Positions 34,913 to 44,726 are shown, counted from the stretch's first letter. The stretch: DNA of 64,000 nt from Aquitalea aquatilis (GCF_005155025.1 NZ_CP039731.1:1922001-1986000), one strand, 5' to 3'. Notes: generated by a model from the sequence alone, not told the origin. Made by a program: numbers and translations.

Positions 34913-35140
34913 TCAGAATCGGGAAAATCGGTACAGCAGATACAGCAGGGCCACCAGCAGCAGATTGCCGGCCAGCCAGCCCAGGATGTGCCGCCACTGG
35001 CTGTGCTGATCCGTTGCCGGTTCGCAGCGTTGGCGGTGCAGGGTATGGGCGATGCATTGCCAGCCGCTCCAGGTGGCTTCGGCGATATCGGCGGGGAGCG
35101 ATAGCAGTTTGTTGTCCTGCTGCGGATCACGGGTATGCAT
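34913..35140 (-). CDS. Small single-pass membrane protein upstream of selA
   Basis: 75-residue protein of unknown function. The N-terminal 50 residues are hydrophilic with two cysteines (WQCIAHTLHRQRCE), and the C terminus has one strong membrane segment (ILGWLAGNLLLVALLYLLY). GGAG lies 7 bases before the ATG, which argues that it is a true gene. It ends 9 bases before selA on the same strand, so the two share a transcript. No known family recognised; it could be tail-anchored. Confidence 0.65.
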   Translation of the reverse strand: MHTRDPQQDNKLLSLPADIAEATWSGWQCIAHTLHRQRCEPATDQHSQWRHILGWLAGNLLLVALLYLLYRFSRF

Positions 35141-35228
35141 GGTGTGGCTCCTGCAAGTTCGGGAGGTCTCTCACCTTGCATACTAGCCGAGCCGACGCAG
35201 CAATGGGTAGCGGGTGTGGAACTGCACG

Positions 35229-35234
35229 TATAAT
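35229..35234 (+). promoter_or_regulatory. Possible -10 box close to the srkA start
   Basis: TATAAT ends 6 bases before the srkA ATG at 35241. If used, the mRNA would be almost leaderless. No convincing -35 box is found at 17 bases. Confidence 0.35.
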
Positions 35235-35240
35235 GGCGCG

Positions 35241-36233
35241 ATGACACATGATGCCACTCCCCCCTTTGCCGGCTTGACGCCGGATGCACTGCTGGATGCG
35301 GTGGAAAGCCTGGGCCTGCGCGCCTCCGGCAGCCTGCTGGCACTCAACAGCTATGAAAACCGCGTCTATCAGGTGGGCATGGAAGAAGGTCCGCCGCTGG
35401 TCGCCAAGTTTTACCGCCCGGAGCGCTGGAGCGATGCACAGATACTGGAGGAGCATGTTTTCAGCCAGCAGCTGGCCGAACGCGAGATTCCGGTGGTGCC
35501 GCCGCTGCTGTTTGACGGTGCCAGCCTGCATCAGCATGGCGGTTTCCGTTTTACCCTGTTCGCCCGCCGTGGCGGACGGGTGCCGGAGCTGGGTGACAGC
35601 CGCACGCTGGAGTGGATTGGCCGTTTCCTGGGGCGGATTCACGCCTTGGGGCAGGTCGAGGATTACGCCCAGCGGCCGCAGCTGGATATCGACAGTTTCG
35701 GGGTGGAGCCGGTGAACTATCTGCTGGCCAACAATCTGTTGCCGGCCGATCTGCGCGAGGTGTATCGCGGCGTGGCGGCCCAGGCGCTGGATGGCGTGCG
35801 GCGCTGCTTCGACCGTGCCGGTACGGTGCGCCAATTGCGCCTGCATGGCGATTGCCATAACGGCAACATGCTGTGGACCGACGATGGCCCGCACTTTGTC
35901 GACTTTGACGACAGCCGCATGGGGCCGGCATTGCAGGATTTGTGGATGCTGCTGTCCGGCTCGCGCGAGGAGCAGTCAGCCCAGTTGGCTGATGTGCTAG
36001 CGGGCTATGAGGATTTCTGCGACTTCAATGTGCGCGAGCTGTATCTGCTGGAGGGCTTGCGTACCTTGCGCCTGCTGCATTATTCGGCCTGGCTGGCGCG
36101 GCGCTGGCATGATCCGGCCTTCCCGGCGGCCTTCCCCTGGTTTGCCCAGCCGCGCTTCTGGGAAGAGCAGATTCTGTCGCTGCGCGAGCAGATTGCCCTG
36201 ATGGACGAGCCGCCTTTGTGGCGTCTGCCCTGA
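35241..36233 (+). CDS. srkA: Stress response kinase SrkA (YihE/RdoA)
   Basis: 330-residue Ser/Thr protein kinase of the SrkA family that protects cells under stress by counteracting MazF-linked death in E. coli. SLLALNSYENRVYQVG and PLVAKFYRPERWSDAQILEEH (nucleotide and lysine region) are typical; the catalytic loop is LHGDCHNGNMLW and the metal-binding DFG equivalent is FVDFDDSRMGPA. The start MTHDATPPF matches relatives; the longer frame to 35214 does not. There is no ribosome site, and a TATAAT stands 6 bases before the ATG. The gene is divergent from the selA transcript and convergent with the che operon. Confidence 0.93.
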   Translation: MTHDATPPFAGLTPDALLDAVESLGLRASGSLLALNSYENRVYQVGMEEGPPLVAKFYRPERWSDAQILEEHVFSQQLAEREIPVVPPLLFDGASLHQHGGFRFTLFARRGGRVPELGDSRTLEWIGRFLGRIHALGQVEDYAQRPQLDIDSFGVEPVNYLLANNLLPADLREVYRGVAAQALDGVRRCFDRAGTVRQLRLHGDCHNGNMLWTDDGPHFVDFDDSRMGPALQDLWMLLSGSREEQSAQLADVLAGYEDFCDFNVRELYLLEGLRTLRLLHYSAWLARRWHDPAFPAAFPWFAQPRFWEEQILSLREQIALMDEPPLWRLP

Positions 36234-36249
36234 GCCTGCCTGTCGCAAA

Positions 36250-37461
36250 CTAGCGGATGGCCGGAGGCGTTTCGCCGACCATCCGCTGGTGCTGCTTGGC
36301 CCAGGGCTGCAGCAGTGCGGCCTCCATGGGCCGGGCAATGAAATAACCCTGCCCCAGATTGCAGCCGCGCGCCTGCATCAGCTCCATGTCCTGCCGGGTT
36401 TCTATCCCCTCGGCGACCGTAGTCAGCTGCATGCGCTGACCCAGTTCGATGATGCTGTTGGCGATGGCCTGCAAATGCGGCTTGCTGCTAATCGAGGTCA
36501 CCAGCGACTGGTCGATTTTCAGCTCGGTGAAAGGAAAGCGCGTGAGCTGCTGCAAGGTGGCAAAACCGGTGCCGAAATCGTCGATGGACAGGCCGAAGCC
36601 GGCCAGCCGCAAGCGTGCGGCAATGCCGATGGCTTCCGGCAGATTGTCGGCGATGGCGGTTTCGGTGATTTCAAACGTGATGTAGCGGGCCGGTACTTTG
36701 CTGCGGTGCAGGCGGCTTTCCATTTCGCCGATGAGGGTGCTGCCCTGTAGCGAGCGGGCGGACAGATTGATGGACAAGGGCAGGCGCAGGCCTTGGCGGG
36801 CCCATTCCTGCCATTGCAGCAGCCCCTGATCCAGCATGGAGAGTGTCAGCTCGGTGGCCCAGCCATGCTGTTCGATCACCGGGATGAAGCTGCCCGGCAT
36901 GACCAAACCGCGGCTGGGGTGCTGCCAGCGCGCCAGCATTTCCGCGCCCTTGAGCTGGCCGCTGTCCAGGTCGATCTTGGGCTGGTAATAGGGAATGATC
37001 TGCTGCTCTTGCAGTGCCAGGCGTATTGCGTCCGGGTCGTATAGCGCGCAGCTTTCCTTGGCCTTGGCGGATTGCTGGCACAGCCGTGCCAGCAGGTCCT
37101 GCATTGCTCCGGCTTGCAGCGGTTTTTTCAAACCACCCAGCACTGGCAGCCCCAGCCCGCAGCCCATCAGCTCCAGCGTGGAAATCAGCATGTAGTCCTT
37201 GCCAGAGGTGAGGATGATGTAAGGCGTCAGCTTTTCCAGCGCCAGTTGCTGCATGACCTGCACGCCATCCATGCGCGGCATTTCCAGGTCGAGCAGCATC
37301 AGGTCCGGCACTTGCTGGCGCACCTGCGCCATGCCTTCCTCGCCGTTGGCCGCATGGCGGATACTGCTAAAGCCCAGCTGGCTGCACAGTTCTGTGGCGA
37401 GCAGCCGGTGCAGCTGGCTGTCTTCCACGATCAGCACATCCTGCATGTCAGCAAACGGCAT
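36250..37461 (-). CDS. CheY-like receiver / EAL-domain c-di-GMP phosphodiesterase
   Basis: 403-residue response regulator. The receiver (about 8-125) has the phospho-acceptor Asp in LMLLDLEMP, Ser in ILTSGKD and the conserved Lys in GGLKKPL. The EAL domain (~150-400) keeps its metal and catalytic residues: EML in GAEMLARWQHP for EAL, NLSARSL, EITETAIA, IDDFGTGF, ELKIDQSLV and VAEGIET. It should therefore degrade c-di-GMP when phosphorylated. GGGAG lies 8 bases before the ATG at 37461. It follows cheB after 13 bases as the last gene of the che operon, linking chemotactic signalling to c-di-GMP. Confidence 0.92.
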   Translation of the reverse strand: MPFADMQDVLIVEDSQLHRLLATELCSQLGFSSIRHAANGEEGMAQVRQQVPDLMLLDLEMPRMDGVQVMQQLALEKLTPYIILTSGKDYMLISTLELMGCGLGLPVLGGLKKPLQAGAMQDLLARLCQQSAKAKESCALYDPDAIRLALQEQQIIPYYQPKIDLDSGQLKGAEMLARWQHPSRGLVMPGSFIPVIEQHGWATELTLSMLDQGLLQWQEWARQGLRLPLSINLSARSLQGSTLIGEMESRLHRSKVPARYITFEITETAIADNLPEAIGIAARLRLAGFGLSIDDFGTGFATLQQLTRFPFTELKIDQSLVTSISSKPHLQAIANSIIELGQRMQLTTVAEGIETRQDMELMQARGCNLGQGYFIARPMEAALLQPWAKQHQRMVGETPPAIR

Positions 37462-37474
37462 GAATGGCGCTCCC

Positions 37475-38536
37475 TTAGCGGCAAATGGCCTTGGCCATGG
37501 CGTCCAGCGGGATGACCTCATCGGCCGCCCCCAGCTTGATCGCCTCCTTGGGCATGCCAAACACCACGCAGCTGTCTTCGTCCTGGGCAATGGTGCGGGC
37601 ACCGACATCATGCATTTCCTTCAAGCCCTTGGCCCCGTCGTCACCCATGCCGGTCATGATGATGCCCAGCGCATTCTTGCCGGCGAACTTGGCGGCAGAG
37701 CGGAACAGCACATCGACCGAGGGCTTGTGGCGGCTGACCAGCGGGCCGTCCACCACTTCCACCTGATAGAAAGCGCCGCTGCGCTTGATCATCATGTGCT
37801 TGCCGCCGGGGGCAATCAGCGCCCGCCCCGGCAAAATGCGATCGCCGGTGGCTGCTTCCTTGACTTCGATTTCCGACAGCCGGTCCAGCCGTTCGGCAAA
37901 CGAGGCAGTGAATTTTTCCGGCATGTGCTGCACGATGGCCAGCCCCGGGCAGGTGCGCGGCAGCTTGGTGAGAATGGCTTCCAGCGCCTGGGTGCCGCCG
38001 GTGGAAGTGCCAATGGCGACGATGCGTTCGGTGGTCTGGAACATCTGCTGCCCGGTGGGGGCGGCCAGGATGGCATCGGCCGATAACTTGGGGCGGGTTT
38101 CCAGCGGGGTGGGCGGCAGGCTGCGCATGCGGCTCATGCGGGCGGCGGCCGCACCCTTGACGGCCTGGATCAGCAGATTGTTGCTGTCCTGCAGAAACTG
38201 CTTCACCCCGGCGTGCGGCTTGGCGATGACTTCGACTGCCCCGGCGGCCATGGCCTGCATGCTGATGTCGGCCCCCTTCTGGGTGAGCGAGGAGCAGATC
38301 ACCACCGGGGTAGGGCGGCTGGCCATGATCTGCTTGAGGAAGGTGATGCCGTCCATGCGCGGCATTTCCACATCCAGCACGATGACATCCGGCCAGTGCT
38401 GTTTCATTTTTTCCATGGCGACGATGGGGTCGGTCGCCACATCCATCACCTCGATGCCGCTGCTGGCGTTGAAGACTTCGCTCAATACCTGCCGTACCAC
38501 GGCGGAGTCGTCGACAATCATCACCTTGATGCTCAT
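37475..38536 (-). CDS. cheB: Chemotaxis response regulator methylesterase CheB
   Basis: 353-residue CheB: receiver domain ([12 protein letters not shown] at 5-16, Asp in [13 protein letters not shown]) plus C-terminal protein-glutamate methylesterase/deamidase domain with the catalytic Ser in GTSTGGTQA, His in VQHMPEKF and Asp in [11 protein letters not shown]. It removes methyl groups from receptors. Its start overlaps the cheD stop by 4 bases. The methyltransferase partner CheR is not in this operon. Complete and apparently functional. Confidence 0.96.
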   Translation of the reverse strand: MSIKVMIVDDSAVVRQVLSEVFNASSGIEVMDVATDPIVAMEKMKQHWPDVIVLDVEMPRMDGITFLKQIMASRPTPVVICSSLTQKGADISMQAMAAGAVEVIAKPHAGVKQFLQDSNNLLIQAVKGAAAARMSRMRSLPPTPLETRPKLSADAILAAPTGQQMFQTTERIVAIGTSTGGTQALEAILTKLPRTCPGLAIVQHMPEKFTASFAERLDRLSEIEVKEAATGDRILPGRALIAPGGKHMMIKRSGAFYQVEVVDGPLVSRHKPSVDVLFRSAAKFAGKNALGIIMTGMGDDGAKGLKEMHDVGARTIAQDEDSCVVFGMPKEAIKLGAADEVIPLDAMAKAICR

Positions 38537-39057
38537 GTTTTTTTCCTTTTTGTACCGGTCAGGGTCGGGCCTGTATCGGGGTCCTGCGACAGGCGCACCC
38601 AGACATCGCCGGATTGCACATCAAATACCACCATTCTGGGACTCGCCCCGCCCAGATCCTCTGCCTGCACCGTCAGCCCCAGTTGCCGTGCCAGCAAACG
38701 GGCCATGTCGGCATTGCGTGCAGCAACATCGTTGCTGCCGTGTTCTCCTTCGAGCGTGGCCAGGATGGCTGCGCCACCAATCAGCTTGGCCCGGAATTCC
38801 TGCAAGGGCCGTCCGGTGGCCAGCACTTCGCGCAGCAACAGCAACATGGCCTCGTCGCCATAACGACCGGACAACTGGCTGCTCCGCTCGTTGCGGTGCG
38901 CCAGCAGGTAATGACACATGCCGCCCACTTGCAGCTGCGGGTGCCACAGCACGATGGAAACGCAGGAGCCCAGCAAGGTGCTGATGACATGCTCCCGGTC
39001 GGCGAACAGCCATTCGCCGGGGTGCAGAAACACTTCTTTACGCGGGCTGCTGGTCAT
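38533..39057 (-). CDS. cheD: Chemoreceptor glutamine deamidase CheD
   Basis: 174-residue CheD, which deamidates receptor glutamines and can bind CheC-type phosphatases. Family motifs are [21 protein letters not shown] (catalytic Cys in GSCVSI), [11 protein letters not shown] (catalytic His) and KLIGGAAIL. The ATG at 39057 gives the standard length; the frame upstream is open but not CheD-like. It overlaps cheB by 4 bases and lies 132 bases after the second cheW, a gap where cheR usually stands in related clusters. Confidence 0.94.
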   Translation of the reverse strand: MTSSPRKEVFLHPGEWLFADREHVISTLLGSCVSIVLWHPQLQVGGMCHYLLAHRNERSSQLSGRYGDEAMLLLLREVLATGRPLQEFRAKLIGGAAILATLEGEHGSNDVAARNADMARLLARQLGLTVQAEDLGGASPRMVVFDVQSGDVWVRLSQDPDTGPTLTGTKRKKT

Positions 39058-39189
39058 GATGCTTTCACTTGTTTGCTGCTGCCACCGGACGCCATGCCGA
39101 AGGTGCTGGGCAGGCCCGATGAATTGGCCGCTGCGACCCTGTCGGGCCAGCACCGCAGGGCAGATGGCGTGAACAGATCCTCATCCAAT

Positions 39190-39705
39190 CTAGTTCATCA
39201 GGCAGGCGCTTTCCGCCTTTATCTGCACACCCAGTGGCGAGGACAGGCCGGCCATCTCTTCAATCGACAGCACTTTGTCCATGTGCAGCAGCATGATGAA
39301 GCCGTGCTGCCGGTGGGTGACGCCGGCAATGAAGTCGGGCCGCAGATGGTTGCCAAAGGCTGGTGCCGGCAGGATGTCGGCGGCACTCAGGCTGATGACC
39401 TCGTGTACCGCATCCACCAGCATGCCGATGAACTGGCGCTGTCCTTCATGGCCGGCTTCCAGAATGACGATGCAACTGCGGCGCAGAATGGCGCTGGCGG
39501 GGCGGCCGCAGCGCTGGGCCAGGTCGATGACCGGCACCACCGTGCCGCGCAGATTCATCACTCCATGCACGAAAGCGGGCATTTGCGGCACGCCGGTCAG
39601 CCGGTGGTATTCCAGGATTTCCTTGACCTGCAGGATATTGCAGGCGAAGACATCGGCACCCAGCTGGAAACTGAGGTACTGCTCCGGTTCGGCCGGCTTA
39701 GTCAT
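39190..39705 (-). CDS. cheW: Chemotaxis coupling protein CheW (second copy)
   Basis: 171-residue CheW scaffold linking receptors to CheA. SFQLGADVFACNILQVKEILEY, GVMNLRGTVVPVIDLAQRCG and GMLVDAVHEVISL are classical CheW blocks. The ATG at 39705 has AGGAGG 6 bases upstream and overlaps the end of the first cheW by 8 bases. It is the more canonical of the two CheW proteins here. A 132-base gap follows before cheD. Confidence 0.93.
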   Translation of the reverse strand: MTKPAEPEQYLSFQLGADVFACNILQVKEILEYHRLTGVPQMPAFVHGVMNLRGTVVPVIDLAQRCGRPASAILRRSCIVILEAGHEGQRQFIGMLVDAVHEVISLSAADILPAPAFGNHLRPDFIAGVTHRQHGFIMLLHMDKVLSIEEMAGLSSPLGVQIKAESACLMN

Positions 39706-40270
39706 GGGCATCCTCCTGCAGCAGCAAGTCTGGCTGTGCTGATGGCGCTGGCGGAAGAAGCAAGCCTGCCAGTTCGTCCAGCGCCAGCAGGCGGCTGGCA
39801 TCCAGCAGCACGGTAAAGCCCTGCGGTTCGCGCAGCAGGCCGGCAATGAAGTGCTCGGTTAGCAGCCCACCCAGCTGCGGTGCGGCTTCGATCTCGCTGC
39901 GCGCCAGTTCCAGCACGGCATACACTTCGTCAACCAGCATGCCGATTTCCTGTGTTGGCTGGCTGTCGGCCAGCTGCAGGATGATGATGCAGCTGCGGCG
40001 CTGTGGCGCGGCGGTGGGCAGCCCCAGGCACTGCGCCAGTTCGATGACCGGTACGCCGCTGCCGCGCAGGTTGAGCACGCCACACAGCGGCGGCTGCATA
40101 TGGGGCAAGGTGGTCAGCGGCTGGTACTCCAGCAGTTCGCGCACCACATCGATGCTGATGCCCAGCTGGTGTGGTCCGGCGCGCAGCCGCAGGTATTGCA
40201 CCAGTTGCGGCAGCGGCGGGGGAGCGGCGGCAGCCTGTTTCGGTTTGCGCCAGTGTTGTTGTGCGCCCAT
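39698..40270 (-). CDS. cheW: Chemotaxis coupling protein CheW (first copy, divergent)
   Basis: 190-residue CheW-domain protein with a 25-residue basic/Pro-rich N-terminal extension (HWRKPKQAAAAPPPLPQ). Core blocks: YLRLRAGPHQLGISIDVVRELLEY, GVLNLRGSGVPVIELAQCLG, EIGMLVDEVYAVLEL. It differs clearly from the next copy, so they probably serve different receptors or positions in the array. The start at 40270 follows the MCP stop by 10 bases. Open frame further upstream lies inside the MCP gene and is rejected. Confidence 0.9.
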   Translation of the reverse strand: MGAQQHWRKPKQAAAAPPPLPQLVQYLRLRAGPHQLGISIDVVRELLEYQPLTTLPHMQPPLCGVLNLRGSGVPVIELAQCLGLPTAAPQRRSCIIILQLADSQPTQEIGMLVDEVYAVLELARSEIEAAPQLGGLLTEHFIAGLLREPQGFTVLLDASRLLALDELAGLLLPPAPSAQPDLLLQEDAHD

Positions 40271-40280
40271 GCGGCTGTGC

Positions 40281-41924
40281 CTAGTAACGGATGTAGTCGG
40301 ATTCGTCGGTGGGGTTGGCACCGACGCGACGCAGCTGCTGTGGCATGCCGTACTGCCCGGCCCGGCCACTGGGCGGCGAGGGCAGCGGGGCGGCGCTGTC
40401 GTGCAGCCGGAAGAAACTCATCAGCTCCAGCAGGTTTTCCGCCTGGCTGCTCATTTGCTCGGCGGTGGAGGCCAGCTCCTCGCTGGCCGAGGCGGTTTGC
40501 TGGGTGGTGGAATTCTGTTGCTGGACGGCGCTGCTGATCTGGTTGACCGCGCTGGCCTGTTCATTGGAGGCGGCGGCGATTTCCTGCACCAGATCAGCCG
40601 TGCGGCCACTGGAACGCACCATTTCACCCAGCAGCTTGCCGGCTTGCTCGGCCAGCCCGACGCTGCCGGCGGCAACCTGGCTGATTTCCTGGGCGGCGAT
40701 CTGGCTGCGCTCGGCCAGTTTGCGTACTTCTGCCGCCACCACGGCGAAGCCCTTGCCGTGTTCGCCGGCACGCGCCGCTTCGATGGCGGCATTCAGTGCC
40801 AGCAGATTGGTCTGGTAGGCAATGTCGTCGATGATGACGATCTTGTCGGCAATCTGGCGCATGGCGTGTACGGTCTGGCGCACGGCCTCTCCCCCCTCGG
40901 CAGCCTCGCGGGCGGCCTGTTCGGCAATGGCTTCGGTGACGCGGGCATTGTCATTGGTCTGGTTGATGGCGGCCGACATTTCCTCGATGGCGGAGGTGGT
41001 TTCCTCGATGCCTGCGGCCGATTCGCTGGCCGATAGCGACAGTGACTGCGAGGTGGCATTCAGTTGCTGGGAGGCCGAGGCCAGATTGGCCGCGCCGTTT
41101 TTCACTTCGGCCATCAGGCCGGCCAGGGTGCTGACGGTTTGTGCCACCGAGTACAGCATGCTGCTGCTATCGCCAGGGCGCAGTGGCAGCTGGGTATCCA
41201 GCCGGCCACTGGCCAGCTGCTGCATGATGTCGGCGACGGCATGTGGCTCGCCGCCCAGGGTGCGGCGCAGCGAGCGGATGATCAGCACTGCCAGCAGGCT
41301 GCCCAGCAGCAGGGCGGCTGCCGATAGCAGCAGCATGATGTCGTGTGCCTGCTGGATGCCGGCTTCACTCTCCTGGCGTGATTGTTCGTTCAGCCGCAGT
41401 TCGGTGTCGTACAACTGGCGCAATACTTCGGTGAAGCGGTTCATGGCCGGATTGGCCTCTGACTGCATCAGCTGGATGGCAGCGTCTTTTTCATTGATGG
41501 CGGCCTGCGCCTCGGACTTGTCCATGGCAGTGAAGGCGAGTGGGCGGATCGACTGGATCTGCGCGATCAGCTCTCTTTCGCGCTGGCTCAGCGCCGGTTC
41601 GGCCAGCATGTCGCGGATCAGCAGCTGTTCGCTGTCCAGATAGCGGCGCTTGGCCTCGTTATAGCGTTGGATGGCATCGTTGATGGCATGCAGATCGGGA
41701 TAGATGATGATGTTGCGGTAATTGATCCGCAGCTCCTGCGCCTGCTCGATCAGGATGGACACGCGCGTGGCATCACGGTCGTTGATGCGCATGTCGCCCA
41801 GCATGCCGTTGATGCGCACGAAGCCGAACAAGGCGACAGAGACGCACAGCACCAGCAGCAGTAGCAGGCTGGCAAAGCCCAATCCCAGCCGCATGGCTAT
41901 GCTTATGGGTGCAGATTTGTTCAT
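40281..41924 (-). CDS. Methyl-accepting chemotaxis protein of the che operon
   Basis: 547-residue receptor. TM1 about 12-36 ([20 protein letters not shown]), periplasmic four-helix sensor ~40-190 resembling 4HB_MCP ([21 protein letters not shown]), TM2 about 192-216 ([21 protein letters not shown]), HAMP to ~270, then the signalling domain with tip [21 protein letters not shown] and a flexible tail. Start ATG 41924 has GGGGA 8 bases upstream; an ATG at 41930 overlaps the cheA stop but its ribosome site would be too close. The last 40 residues lack a CheR-binding pentapeptide. Confidence 0.93.
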   Translation of the reverse strand: MNKSAPISIAMRLGLGFASLLLLLVLCVSVALFGFVRINGMLGDMRINDRDATRVSILIEQAQELRINYRNIIIYPDLHAINDAIQRYNEAKRRYLDSEQLLIRDMLAEPALSQRERELIAQIQSIRPLAFTAMDKSEAQAAINEKDAAIQLMQSEANPAMNRFTEVLRQLYDTELRLNEQSRQESEAGIQQAHDIMLLLSAAALLLGSLLAVLIIRSLRRTLGGEPHAVADIMQQLASGRLDTQLPLRPGDSSSMLYSVAQTVSTLAGLMAEVKNGAANLASASQQLNATSQSLSLSASESAAGIEETTSAIEEMSAAINQTNDNARVTEAIAEQAAREAAEGGEAVRQTVHAMRQIADKIVIIDDIAYQTNLLALNAAIEAARAGEHGKGFAVVAAEVRKLAERSQIAAQEISQVAAGSVGLAEQAGKLLGEMVRSSGRTADLVQEIAAASNEQASAVNQISSAVQQQNSTTQQTASASEELASTAEQMSSQAENLLELMSFFRLHDSAAPLPSPPSGRAGQYGMPQQLRRVGANPTDESDYIRY

Positions 41925-41926
41925 GG

Positions 41927-44068
41927 TCATTTCCCCGAATGCAGATCGTTGTTATGTGATTGCAGGCCGCCGGCCGGCGGGTATGCTTCCTGCTCCAGCG
42001 CGTAGCGGCTGGCTTCCTGCTGGGTGGCATGCTGGATGAGAGCCAGTACGTCCAGAATCAGCGCCACCGCACCATTGCCCAGAATGGTGGAGCCGCTGAT
42101 GGCTTTCAGATGGCGGAACAGGCTGCCCAGCGGTTTGATCACGGTCTGGAATTCGCCTTGCAGTGCATCCACCACCAGCCCCACCCGACTGGCACCGGTC
42201 TGGATCACCACCACGTTCTGGCGGCGGCCGGGCTGCCCGTCCAGCTCCAGAAACTGGCGCAGATACAGCAGTGGCAGGATTTCACCGCGCAGCTGCAGCC
42301 GCTCCTGCATGTCACGGCAGCCGGGCGTGGCGGGCAGTTCCATGCACTCGACCACGGTTTCCAGCGGAATGACAAAGGTGGAGCTGCCCACTTCCACCAG
42401 AAAGCCGTCGATGATGGCCAGGGTGAGCGGCAGACGCAGGCGGAAGGTGCTGCCCAGCCCGACTTCGCTGTCTATCTCCACCGTACCGCGCAGCGCCTCG
42501 ATATTCTTTTGCACCACATCCAGCCCCACGCCACGGCCGGACAGATTGCTGACGCGCTCGGCCGTGGAAAAGCCGGCGGCAAAGATCAGCCGGTAGATGT
42601 CCTGCTCGCTTAGCATGGCATCGCTGCTGATGATGCCGCGCTGCACGGCCTTGGCCAGGATGCGCTGCGGGTCGAGCCCGCCGCCATCATCGGCCACCTC
42701 GATCACCACGCTGCCCGATTCATGATAGGCATTCAGCCAGACATGACCCTGCTCCGGTTTGCCGGCGGCCCGGCGCTGCTGCACATCTTCGATGCCGTGG
42801 TCGATGGCATTGCGCACCAGATGGGTGAGCGGGTCGGCCAGCTTGTCGACCATGGATTTGTCCAGCTCGGTTTCCGCACCGCTGATTTCCAGCTTGATGG
42901 ATTTGCCCAGCTCGTGGCCGACATCGCGCACCACGCGCGGGAAACGGCTGAAGGTTTCACCGATAGGCACCATGCGCATGGCCAGTGTATGCGAGCGGAT
43001 CTGCTCGATCAGCCCGGCCATCACCACGGTGGATTCCAGCAAGGGGCTGCTGCCATTGCCGCGCGCCAGCAGATTGGCCGCTGCGCCGGCAATCACCAGT
43101 TCGCCGACCAGATTGATCAGGCTGTCGAGCTTGCCGGCTTCCACCTTGATGAACCTGCTTTCGCTGCTGCGGGTGGTTTTGCTGTCTGCTGGCGTGGCCA
43201 CTGCCGCTGTCGTGTCGGTGGCTGTGCTGGGAGGAGTGGCCGGCGCGCTCTGAGCCGTGGGCTGCCACAGCCCCCATTGCTGCCAGATGTCGCTGCAGCG
43301 TTGCTGCTCGGCGGCGTCGCCGGCCTGCAAGGCTTGTTGCAGATGGCTGGCCAGCTCGCTGCGCGGGCTGATGATGAACTGGCTGTCCTCACTGGCAAAG
43401 GCGAATACGCTGGCCAGTTGCTCAGCATCCACCGCACCGCGGAACTGCATTTCCAGCCGCAGGTAATTGCGCTCCGGGTCGAAGCTGTCATCCGCGGGCA
43501 GTGCACTGCAACAGGCGGCAATGGCCTGTATCTGTCCCAGTGTGGCCAGGTAGCGCACAAAGGATGCCGGGTCCATGCCATTGCGCAAGACCTCCGGGCC
43601 AAAGCGCAGTGACAGCAGCCAGTCGCTGTCGGCGGCCTGCTCGGGGCTGCTTGCGCTGGTTTCGGCCGGCTGGGGCGACATACCCGGCTGCTGCAACAGG
43701 GCCGCGATGTCCGCCAGAATGCGGTCCTGCTCGCCCGCCGGAATGGCCTGCCCGGCGGCCACTGCTGCCAGCTGGGCCTTGACGTGATCGTGGCTGCGCA
43801 GCAAGACGCCGCTCAGTTCGGCATCCAGTTGCAATTTGCCATCGCGCAGCTGGTCCAGCAGGTTTTCCGCCTGATGAGTGAAACGGACAATCTCTGCCAG
43901 CTCGAACAGTCCGGCCGAACCCTTGATGGTGTGCATGCAGCGGAACAGTGCGCCCAGCTGTTCGGTGCTAATGCTGTCGGCTTCGGCGTCCAGCAGGATG
44001 CATTCCATCTCTTCCAGCAGTTCGGCAGACTCTTGCAAGAAGGACTGCATGGCCAGTTCAAGATTCAT
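41927..44068 (-). CDS. cheA: Chemotaxis histidine kinase CheA
   Basis: 713-residue CheA. The Hpt domain has the phosphorylated His in [13 protein letters not shown] (~45-57); the dimerisation and ATPase domains show [49 protein letters not shown] and [14 protein letters not shown]; the C-terminal P5 domain is CheW-like. The linker is long and Thr/Ala-rich and a typical CheY-binding P2 domain is not obvious. GGAGG lies 6-7 bases before the ATG at 44068, which sits inside the STAS stop region, so the genes overlap. It phosphorylates CheY, CheB and probably the CheY-EAL protein. Confidence 0.96.
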   Translation of the reverse strand: MNLELAMQSFLQESAELLEEMECILLDAEADSISTEQLGALFRCMHTIKGSAGLFELAEIVRFTHQAENLLDQLRDGKLQLDAELSGVLLRSHDHVKAQLAAVAAGQAIPAGEQDRILADIAALLQQPGMSPQPAETSASSPEQAADSDWLLSLRFGPEVLRNGMDPASFVRYLATLGQIQAIAACCSALPADDSFDPERNYLRLEMQFRGAVDAEQLASVFAFASEDSQFIISPRSELASHLQQALQAGDAAEQQRCSDIWQQWGLWQPTAQSAPATPPSTATDTTAAVATPADSKTTRSSESRFIKVEAGKLDSLINLVGELVIAGAAANLLARGNGSSPLLESTVVMAGLIEQIRSHTLAMRMVPIGETFSRFPRVVRDVGHELGKSIKLEISGAETELDKSMVDKLADPLTHLVRNAIDHGIEDVQQRRAAGKPEQGHVWLNAYHESGSVVIEVADDGGGLDPQRILAKAVQRGIISSDAMLSEQDIYRLIFAAGFSTAERVSNLSGRGVGLDVVQKNIEALRGTVEIDSEVGLGSTFRLRLPLTLAIIDGFLVEVGSSTFVIPLETVVECMELPATPGCRDMQERLQLRGEILPLLYLRQFLELDGQPGRRQNVVVIQTGASRVGLVVDALQGEFQTVIKPLGSLFRHLKAISGSTILGNGAVALILDVLALIQHATQQEASRYALEQEAYPPAGGLQSHNNDLHSGK

Positions 44069-44348
44069 CCGCAGCCTCCAGTGCACTCTGCAAGGCTTGC
44101 AGGCCCAGCAGCCGGATGAAATCCACTAGCGCCGGGCTGGCATGGCGCAGCGTCAGCTGGCATGGCTGCTGTGGCGCGGCCTGGTGCAACCACAGCAGCA
44201 CCTGTGCGCCGGCGCTATCGATTTCCTCGATTTGCGACAGGTCGATCTCCAGCTGCGCATGCTCGCGCAGGGCCGCTGCCAGCTGCTGGTGCAGGGCCGG
44301 GGCCTGGTAGATGGTCTGCTCGGCAGCCAGGGTGATGAGGTGGGCCAT
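44058..44348 (-). CDS. STAS-domain protein (anti-anti-sigma type) in the che operon
   Basis: 96-residue single STAS domain, like SpoIIAA or the STAS proteins seen near some chemotaxis and c-di-GMP genes. The phosphorylatable serine would be in EEIDSAGAQVLLWL at about residue 45. No SpoIIAB-type kinase or PP2C phosphatase is encoded nearby, so partners are unknown. It starts 9 bases after the cheY stop and overlaps cheA, so it is certainly part of the operon. A role in coupling the chemotaxis array to another switch is inference. Confidence 0.88.
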   Translation of the reverse strand: MAHLITLAAEQTIYQAPALHQQLAAALREHAQLEIDLSQIEEIDSAGAQVLLWLHQAAPQQPCQLTLRHASPALVDFIRLLGLQALQSALEAADES

Positions 44349-44357
44349 GGCGCTGGC

Positions 44358-44726
44358 TCAGGGCAGGATGAGCCGGGCGATGGCGTCCAGCAGTTGCGGC
44401 GGCTCGAATGGCTTGATGACCCAGGCGCAGCTACCGTGTTGCTGACCTTGCCGTTGCAGATGGTCGGCGGTTTCGGTGGTCAGCATGATGACCGGGGTGC
44501 TGTGATAGTCGGGATGCTGCTTGATCTGTGCCAGCAGGCTGAGGCCATTCATCACCGGCATGTTGAGGTCCGACAGCACCAGATGGATCTTGCGCCCGTC
44601 CAGCAAGGCCAGCGCTTGCTGGCCATCGGCCGCCTCGATGACATCGTAGCCGGCACCTTCCAGTGTCATCTTCACCACCAGCCGCAGGCTGGTGGAGTCG
44701 TCCACGACTAGTATGGTCTTGGCCAT
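44358..44726 (-). CDS. cheY: Chemotaxis response regulator CheY
   Basis: 122-residue single receiver domain. Acidic pair DD in LVVDDSTSLR (9-10), phospho-acceptor Asp in LVLSDLNMPVMNG (~53), Thr in IMLTTETA and Lys in VIKPFEPPQLL are all present, so it can be phosphorylated by CheA. First gene of the operon. No sigma-28 promoter is visible in the 230 bases upstream. It would act on the flagellar motor or, as a second CheY, as a phosphate sink. Confidence 0.93.
   Translation of the reverse strand: MAKTILVVDDSTSLRLVVKMTLEGAGYDVIEAADGQQALALLDGRKIHLVLSDLNMPVMNGLSLLAQIKQHPDYHSTPVIMLTTETADHLQRQGQQHGSCAWVIKPFEPPQLLDAIARLILP

Noticed and set aside
39058-39189. Remnant of cheR between cheW and cheD
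   Set aside because: I translated the gap in its frames and saw no methyltransferase or CheR C-terminal motif; it is simply a spacer.
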